In this document: in pieces, positions 58,854 through 64,000 of the stretch | How the letters are laid out: every line of letters starts with the position of its first letter | Position numbering within the stretch: the stretch's first letter is position 1 | IMG/VR virus record: IMGVR_UViG_3300046167_000417 | Location: 1-64,000 of that record | DNA: 64,000 bases | DNA from: a virus | Reading direction: 5' to 3' (one strand) | Position numbers and translations under genes: made by a program | Notes under the pieces: model-generated | The model's input: the letters and a program-made list of their open reading frames with translations, nothing else | What the model was told of the DNA's origin: nothing | The model's database searches: none

Positions 58854-59068
58854 TGGCACAAAATAAATTAAAACTAAAAGTAGAAGCGTTAACTAACGTA
58901 ATGCAAAAATTAATAAAAGAAGTTCAAATGAATACTAGTTTAGCTCAAGGAACTCTAACAGCTTTTCAATTATATATAGGAGAGGAAGAATGGGAAAAAG
59001 TTGTTAAACAATTACAAGACAGAGAGCAAGAGCAAAACAATAATAAAGAAAAAAAACTAGAACTATAA
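58853..59068 (+). CDS. Coiled-coil protein, 71 aa
   Basis: Start taken at the ATG overlapping the preceding stop; MAQNKLKLKVEALTNVMQKL opens a helix that runs to an acidic-basic tail (EWEKVVKQLQDREQEQNNNK). It immediately precedes nrdA and is probably translated from the same mRNA. Function unknown. Confidence 0.5.
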   Translation: MAQNKLKLKVEALTNVMQKLIKEVQMNTSLAQGTLTAFQLYIGEEEWEKVVKQLQDREQEQNNNKEKKLEL

Positions 59069-60787
59069 ATGTGGAACAATGAATGGAAAAAAGGAGAAGA
59101 TTACCCTACGTGGGGTAATACGGACGTATACAAGAAGACTATATCCGGGGGATATTTATTTGACGGAGAAACGCCTAGAGAAGCATACCAAAGAGTCGCT
59201 AAAACAGTTGCTCGTAGGCTTTATAAACCAGAAATGGCTGAAGTATTTTTTGATTATATCTGGAATGGTTGGCTTTGCCTTGCTTCTCCAGTATTGTCCA
59301 ACACGGGTACAGATCGCGGCTTGCCTATTAGTTGCTTTGGTATCGACGTTGCTGACAGCATCCAAGACATAGGACAAAAAAATTTAGAAATGATGCTACT
59401 CGCTAAGCATGGCGGTGGGGTTGGTATCGGTATAAATCAAATCAGACCCGCCGGCGCTAGAATAACAGGTAATGGAACATCAGACGGAGTCGTACCTTTC
59501 TGCAAGATATATGACTCAACAATTCTTGCAACTAATCAAGGGAGTGTCCGTCGTGGAGCTGCCTCAGTTAATATCAACATTGAACACGATGACTTCGAGG
59601 AATGGCTTGAGATCAGGGAACCTAAAGGAGATGTTAACAGACAGTCGCTTAACTTACATCAGTGCGCAATTGTTGGTGACAAGTTTATGCGTAAGCTTGA
59701 ACAAGGAGATAAGGAAGCAAGATCTAGATGGAGTAAATTACTTAGAAAGCGAAAAGCAACTGGAGAACCGTATATTATGTTTAAAGGAAATGTTAACAAA
59801 GCAAATCCAAAAGCATATAAAGACAATGGATTAAAGGTACATATGACTAATATATGTTCAGAAATAACATTAACAACAGATGAGAATCACAGCTTTGTTT
59901 GCTGTTTATCATCATTAAATTTAGCAAAATATGAAGAATGGAAAGACACTAATCTTATATACCACGCTACGTGGTTTCTTGATGGGGTTATGGAGGAATT
60001 TATTCAAAGAGCAAAAGGACTTAGAGGTTTTGAAAATGCCGTTCGTTCTGCTCAAAAAGGAAGAGCACTCGGGTTGGGTGTACTCGGATGGCACACGTAT
60101 CTCCAAGAAAAAGGTATTCCTTTTGAAGGCTTACTTGCTCAGTTCGAAACTAGGAAAATATTTTCACAGATTAAAATCGAAAGTGAAAGAGCCTCGAGAG
60201 ATTTGGCTGAAATTTACGGAGAGCCTTTATGGTGTGTTGGTACCGGTATGCGTAATACTCATCTCCGTGCTATTGCTCCTACTGTTTCTAATAGTAAGCT
60301 TAGTGGCAATGTTTCTCCAGGTATTGAACCGTGGGCTGCGAATGTTTTTACAGAGCAGAGTGCGAAGGGGACTTTCATTAGGAAAAACCCAACACTAATT
60401 AAATTATTAAGAAAACATAAACTAAATAATGAAGAAATCTGGAATAAAATCTTGGCTGACGGTGGTAGCGTTCAAGGTTTACCTGAACTTGACGATGTTA
60501 AAATGGGGCACGATATACCATCTAAGGAAGTTTTTAAAACGTTTAAGGAAATAAATCAACTAGAGTTAGTTAATCAAGCTGGACTGAGACAGCAATACGT
60601 AGATCAGTCAGTTAGTTTAAACTTAGCTTTTCCAAGTGTAGCAACCCCTAAATGGCTTAATAAAGTGCATTTTGAAGCTTGGAAAAAAGGTGTTAAAACT
60701 TTATATTATACTAGAACAGAATCTGTTTTACGTGGAGATATAGCTCAACAAGCAATGAGTGAAGACTGTTTGGCTTGTGATGGCTAA
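59069..60787 (+). CDS. nrdA: Ribonucleotide reductase large subunit NrdA
   Basis: 572 aa, shorter than bacterial NrdA because the N-terminal ATP-cone is absent. Active-site residues: Cys89 (ISCFGI), N261-C263-E265 (NICSE), Cys278, and the Tyr pair 546-547 (LYYTRT) for radical transfer. The C-terminus DCLACDG has the redox CxxC that receives electrons from thioredoxin or glutaredoxin. Lack of the cone means no dATP feedback inhibition, which suits rapid phage replication. The last early/middle gene. Confidence 0.95.
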   Translation: MWNNEWKKGEDYPTWGNTDVYKKTISGGYLFDGETPREAYQRVAKTVARRLYKPEMAEVFFDYIWNGWLCLASPVLSNTGTDRGLPISCFGIDVADSIQDIGQKNLEMMLLAKHGGGVGIGINQIRPAGARITGNGTSDGVVPFCKIYDSTILATNQGSVRRGAASVNINIEHDDFEEWLEIREPKGDVNRQSLNLHQCAIVGDKFMRKLEQGDKEARSRWSKLLRKRKATGEPYIMFKGNVNKANPKAYKDNGLKVHMTNICSEITLTTDENHSFVCCLSSLNLAKYEEWKDTNLIYHATWFLDGVMEEFIQRAKGLRGFENAVRSAQKGRALGLGVLGWHTYLQEKGIPFEGLLAQFETRKIFSQIKIESERASRDLAEIYGEPLWCVGTGMRNTHLRAIAPTVSNSKLSGNVSPGIEPWAANVFTEQSAKGTFIRKNPTLIKLLRKHKLNNEEIWNKILADGGSVQGLPELDDVKMGHDIPSKEVFKTFKEINQLELVNQAGLRQQYVDQSVSLNLAFPSVATPKWLNKVHFEAWKKGVKTLYYTRTESVLRGDIAQQAMSEDCLACDG

Positions 60788-60863
60788 AGGCTAAAAGTTA
60801 TGACTTTTTTATACATACAATAACTAATGTGTATAAAAAATTTAATAATCTATACATATCAAA
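60788..60863. other. Short 3' region of the early/middle module
   Basis: An imperfect inverted repeat TTATACATA...TGTATAA near 60808-60837 precedes the main terminator. No ORF. Confidence 0.4.
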
Positions 60864-60890
60864 AAAGGGCTCTCGTAATGAGGGCCCTTT
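60864..60890. terminator. Bidirectional hairpin terminator between converging modules
   Basis: An 8-bp stem (GGGCTCTC / GAGGGCCC, one G-T pair) with loop GTAAT is flanked by AAA on the left and TTT on the right, giving a rho-independent pattern in both directions. It separates nrdA from the minus-strand lysis module. Confidence 0.85.
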
Positions 60891-60920
60891 CTGGTTACAG
60901 GAACTTTAGGTATGGTACGC

Positions 60921-61088
60921 CTATTTTTTTTTGTTCCTTTCTTTTCTAAGTTTTAACCACTTATCTACAGTATAACCTATAGTAACTACTAATAGTAATA
61001 TTTTTAAACCCATCTCTAATGTTGTGAAGGTAGTAACCCCAAGAGTAGAGGCGTTTATAACGTATAATTTTATCTGCTGAAAATCCAT
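60921..61088 (-). CDS. Holin-like small membrane protein, 55 aa
   Basis: MDFQQIKLYVINASTLGVTT, then one hydrophobic helix (MGLKILLLVVTIGYTV) and a very basic end (KLRKERNKKK). This is a class of marine-phage small holin-like proteins. Its start overlaps the preceding 25-aa ORF. The amidase lies four genes upstream in the same operon. The phage would then have two holin candidates (see 26987). Confidence 0.6.
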   Translation of the reverse strand: MDFQQIKLYVINASTLGVTTFTTLEMGLKILLLVVTIGYTVDKWLKLRKERNKKK

Positions 61089-61165
61089 TATCTATATTTT
61101 TTAAACATTAACTTATATAATAACTTGTTCCATAAATGTTGTAATTTATCTATTAGCTTTTTCAT
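61088..61165 (-). CDS. Tiny basic ORF, 25 aa
   Basis: MKKLIDKLQHLWNKLLYKLM followed by FKKYR forms one amphipathic, strongly basic helix. TAATG coupling with the holin-like gene supports its translation. It could be a lysis accessory peptide. Confidence 0.45.
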   Translation of the reverse strand: MKKLIDKLQHLWNKLLYKLMFKKYR

Positions 61166-61169
61166 TGTT

Positions 61170-61751
61170 TTATTTATTTTGTTTATATATATTATTACCT
61201 GTTTTTAATCCTTTATAACCATAATACAAGCTTAATAATGATTTGCTTGGATCTAGACCAGTTTTTTTAATAGCGTTGTAAATAGGTTTAACTACTTTAG
61301 CTTTCTTTAATAAAGCTGCTTTAGGATCTCCTTGTGCAAGGTCGTTAACTGTTGATGCCGTTAATACAGCTCCACTGGTTAAAGCGGCTAATTGAGATGC
61401 TGTATTAAAAGCTGAGCTCCTTGATAACGCTTTTTTAACATCTTCGCTATTGGATGCTTTTGCTCTTCTTAAATTGGAAAGGCTACCATAAACTCCATCT
61501 CTATCTCCCTCGTCTCTCATACCAAGTGATTCACGTATACCTCCTCTTGTCTGGTTAACTAAAGCTTTTACACCATCAAATGGATTACTAAACAAGGTTC
61601 CAATTTGTTGGAAAACACCATCGTCTGGAGTAGGCATACTTATAGTAGCAGGCGGATTTTTTGGATCTTCTGTAGCAAACTTATAATCATCTTGAGGTGT
61701 TTGTGCTGGCCCAAAGTGAAAGGGCGTAATATTTCTTAGCTTGTCTCTCAT
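61170..61751 (-). CDS. Unknown protein of the lysis/tail module, 193 aa
   Basis: Start taken at the ATG overlapping the preceding stop by one base (MRDKLRNITPFHFGPAQTPQ). It has a polar N-terminus, an Ala/Leu-rich middle (ASQLAALTSGAVLTASTVND) and a Tyr/Gly/Lys end. It resembles small internal virion or membrane-active proteins. No family recognised. Confidence 0.5.
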   Translation of the reverse strand: MRDKLRNITPFHFGPAQTPQDDYKFATEDPKNPPATISMPTPDDGVFQQIGTLFSNPFDGVKALVNQTRGGIRESLGMRDEGDRDGVYGSLSNLRRAKASNSEDVKKALSRSSAFNTASQLAALTSGAVLTASTVNDLAQGDPKAALLKKAKVVKPIYNAIKKTGLDPSKSLLSLYYGYKGLKTGNNIYKQNK

Positions 61752-62011
61752 TACCATTTAACTTTATTAGCCCAGTAAGCTGCGCTCATTTTACCTTTAG
61801 CTATGTTTTTTCCGTGACGAGCCTTAAAACTAGCTCTTCTAGCTTTTGATTTAGAATCTGTTTTTTTACCAGCTGTACTCACTCCTTGCTGACCAAATCT
61901 AATTATCTTTTCTCTACCGTTCTCACATGCTTTAACTATGTGTGACTTAGTTTTATGACTTGGCGTTCTTCTTGGTTTGTTACAAGCTAATGTTTTCTTG
62001 TCTGTAGCCAT
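61751..62011 (-). CDS. Conserved small basic protein, 86 aa
   Basis: The motif KSHIVKACENGREKIIRFGQ followed by QGVSTAGKK and the C-terminus ARHGKNIAKGKMSAAYWANK plus VKW form a family found in many marine and cyanophages. It is highly basic and may bind nucleic acid in the virion or the cell. Function unknown. Confidence 0.7.
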   Translation of the reverse strand: MATDKKTLACNKPRRTPSHKTKSHIVKACENGREKIIRFGQQGVSTAGKKTDSKSKARRASFKARHGKNIAKGKMSAAYWANKVKW

Positions 62012-62157
62012 TATTTTTTCTTTTTAGTAGGTTTGCAATCAGGAACCATTTTACCACCTTTCTTTTTAAACTTTGGCTTTCCGTTAACAATATTGCTGTA
62101 ACCTTTCCAGCAAGTTGTTTTCTTTTTAGCAGGTCCTCCTATTATTCTATCTATCAT
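62011..62157 (-). CDS. Small basic Cys-containing protein, 48 aa
   Basis: MIDRIIGGPAKKKTTCWKGY and a Lys-rich middle end in PDCKPTKKKK. Two cysteines are 27 residues apart. One-base TAATG overlap with the 86-aa gene shows coupled translation. Related by style to its basic neighbour. Confidence 0.55.
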   Translation of the reverse strand: MIDRIIGGPAKKKTTCWKGYSNIVNGKPKFKKKGGKMVPDCKPTKKKK

Positions 62158-62168
62158 TTTTTTAGTTT

Positions 62169-62594
62169 TTATATGTTACAATATTCTTTATAAGCATCAA
62201 AGCACGGGCAACTTTTCGCAGCAAACTCATTGTGGCCATGTATAGTAGCAAGTGGATGCATTTTCTTTAATGTTTTAAGCAATAATAATAAGCTTTCTTT
62301 TTGTTCTGATGTTCTAGTATCCTTAGCAATCCATTTGCCATTAGATCCACGTTCTGATTCAACACCTCCAATATAACAAATTCCTATTGATCCTTTGTTA
62401 TGATTTTTAACGTGAGCACCTTGCTCATATATGTTGCGACCATATTCTATAGTCCCATCTAGTAAAACTACGTAGTGATATCCTATCCCTTTCCAACCTC
62501 TTTTTAAATGCCACTGATTTATTTCAGCCGCATCCAAGTTTCTACCTTCTTGCGTAGCAGAGCAATGTACTATTATTTTGTTTATTGTTCTCAT
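62169..62594 (-). CDS. N-acetylmuramoyl-L-alanine amidase (T7 lysozyme-like endolysin)
   Basis: 141 aa Amidase_2 fold. Zinc ligands are His10 (IIVHCSAT), His121 and Cys129 (GHNEFAAKSCPC); Lys127 corresponds to the catalytic Lys of T7 lysozyme. The core IGYHYVVLLDGTIEYGR is typical. It cuts the amide bond between muramic acid and the stem peptide. Its start overlaps the stop of the giant protein by 4 bases. Confidence 0.9.
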   Translation of the reverse strand: MRTINKIIVHCSATQEGRNLDAAEINQWHLKRGWKGIGYHYVVLLDGTIEYGRNIYEQGAHVKNHNKGSIGICYIGGVESERGSNGKWIAKDTRTSEQKESLLLLLKTLKKMHPLATIHGHNEFAAKSCPCFDAYKEYCNI

Positions 62595-64000
62595 TTTAGA
62601 TCGTTGTATTTTTCTTCTAATTTTTGTAACTTAAACGCAGGTGTTTTTATACCAGATTCTTTTTCTTTTCTATAAAGTTCCTCTCTCACTTCAACAGGTA
62701 GCATGTATAAAATTTTTCTTCTATAAGCTTTGTATTCTTTTGACTTCTGCTTGTTTATTTTTCTAGTTTCTTTAGCTTTTTCTTTACCAGCTTCTTTTCT
62801 AGCAGCTTTAGCTTTTGTCTTTATTAAATCATGCTCTTCAATTTTAACACCTGTATCCCATGATCTCCAACCTAAAGCAAGAGCTATTCTTTGCCACTGT
62901 GTGTTTCTAGTATCTAAAGCTTCTGTTATAGAATTAACTTCATCTACAGCTCTATCTAAAGGTAAATTAAGTGTTGCAGCTGATAATGAACCTATCATGT
63001 TATATGTAGGGCTAAGTTGAAACTTACCATCTATTGTAACATCAAAACCTCTTTCATTTATTACGTCTTTTTCATATTGCAAAGTTTGTAATGCCGAGTT
63101 TATTTTTCTAGCTTTAGAACCTATAGGTGGTGATATTTGAAGAGCTGCTAATATTATATCTGCATTTTCCCTAGAAAACTGAGGTTTTTCTTGGTACTCA
63201 ATAAACTCTCTTATAGTATTTTTAACAGTAACAGCTACAGCACCTGCTAAACCAGATCCACGAACAATTGAATCGATCATACCATTTGAAATTCTAGCTA
63301 TTTTATTTTCCTCACCTCTAATTTTCTTTTCGTCGTATTTTTCTTTTTCTTTATCTGTTGCAAAATCTTCGTCTTCATCATCGAATCCTGGTACTAAAGC
63401 AAACAATGCGTTTTGTAATGCGTTAAATATAAAGTTTTGTATAGCTCCGTAGTATAATATTTTAGATATATTTTGTTTTTTACTGCCTCTTCCGTTTATA
63501 AGATCTTGACCAGCTTTTTTAATCAACCTAGTATACTGCATAGGTGTATTTTGAAAAGCTAAAACTAATCTACCTAAAACACTAGACTGTTGACCTGATA
63601 TAAGCATTGGATCTGCAGACTGTTGTGTTTCGTCTGATATAGCACTAAAGTCTTCAAAAGCTTTTGCCTCTGCTTCACTTGCTTCAAAACCTTGCTTTTT
63701 ATAAGTATTAATTCTATTTCTATAAAAAGTAGCGCCACCCTGTAGATATAGCTATACTATCTGCTATTTGTGTTGGTGTAAAACCTATTTTAAGTAAATA
63801 AGATATAACACCTGTCATTCCTCCTTTTCTAGACGCTTGAGCGATTTCAGCTTCTTGTATGTCACCCTCTAACCCAGATCTTCTTTGTTTTAGTTTGTCT
63901 GAGTTAAACAATCTTATAACATCTTTCCAATACTGAGGTTGATTTGCTAAAGCTAAAGCTGCTTGTGCGGGGTTGTTGTCTGACCAGTTTATAAAGTTAG
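62591..64000 (-). CDS. C-terminal part of a giant virion/polyvalent protein (runs off the right edge; apparent frameshift near 63739)
   Basis: Frame 1 runs from the edge to a TAG at 63720-63722, ending ADSIAISTGWRYFL. The +1 frame carries on as GGATFYRNRINTYKKQGF and runs to 62591. Reducing the GGG at about 63738-63740 to GG joins them smoothly (ISTGGATFYRNR). The segment VLGRLVLAFQNTPMQYTRLI and a hydrophobic stretch (FIFNALQNALFALVPGF) are typical of large internal virion proteins in marine phages. If the genome is circular this may be the end of the ORF at 1-5194. Confidence 0.7.

Noticed and set aside
1-64000. CRISPR array, insertion sequence, integrase or attachment site
   Set aside because: No direct-repeat/spacer pattern, transposase or integrase motif and no tRNA with a flanking duplicate was seen. 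The phage looks lytic.

Overview
The window is most of the genome of a tailed, podovirus-like bacteriophage of a Bacteroidota host, probably a marine flavobacterium. The host call rests on AT-rich DNA, start codons preceded by A/T tracts instead of Shine-Dalgarno sequences, a signal peptide ending in the flavobacterial style (YSQ), and a FISUMP domain of the kind common in Bacteroidota. The order TerL, portal, scaffold, major capsid, two ring/neck-type proteins and large tail proteins, and their sequence style, recall crAss-like phages of Cellulophaga. That relationship is from memory, not from a search.

Layout. Positions 1-40844 are a minus-strand late module. From its promoter-proximal end it encodes tail-fibre proteins (33-41 kb), a GroEL/GroES pair (31-33 kb), small virion proteins, two small metalloprotease or cell-envelope candidates and a 3TM holin (26-31 kb), the packaging and capsid block (TerS candidate, TerL, portal, scaffold, MCP; 17-25.6 kb), ring and tail proteins (8-17 kb), and ejection-type internal virion proteins ending in a giant protein with a zinc-protease motif that runs off the left edge. 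Positions 60921-64000 are also minus strand: a lysis group (holin-like protein, T7-lysozyme-like amidase) and the C-terminal part of a giant protein that runs off the right edge. If the genome is circular, the two edge ORFs may be one gene.

Positions 41181-60787 are a plus-strand early/middle module. It opens with about 20 tiny ORFs interspersed with seven copies of a strict promoter-like motif (AATAC-N11-GATAATAYA), four compact tRNA-like hairpin elements and one canonical tRNA-Met(CAT). Replication, recombination and nucleotide genes follow: DNA ligase, HTH protein, phage sigma factor, ERF annealase, PD-(D/E)XK nuclease, SSB-like protein, primase-helicase, ThyA-family enzyme, MazG fusion, DUF1064-like endonuclease and class I ribonucleotide reductase (NrdB, NrdA). 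A bidirectional hairpin terminator at 60864-60890 separates this from the converging lysis module. No DNA polymerase, integrase or RNA polymerase was recognised.

The sigma factor could direct transcription from the repeated motif, the GroEL/GroES set could fold capsid or tail proteins, and the nucleotide genes would supply dNTPs for replication. Three genes (near 11.7, 28.2 and 63.7 kb) are each split in a way that a one-base change in a short homopolymer would repair, always in the same direction. This points either to consensus errors or to +1 recoding.
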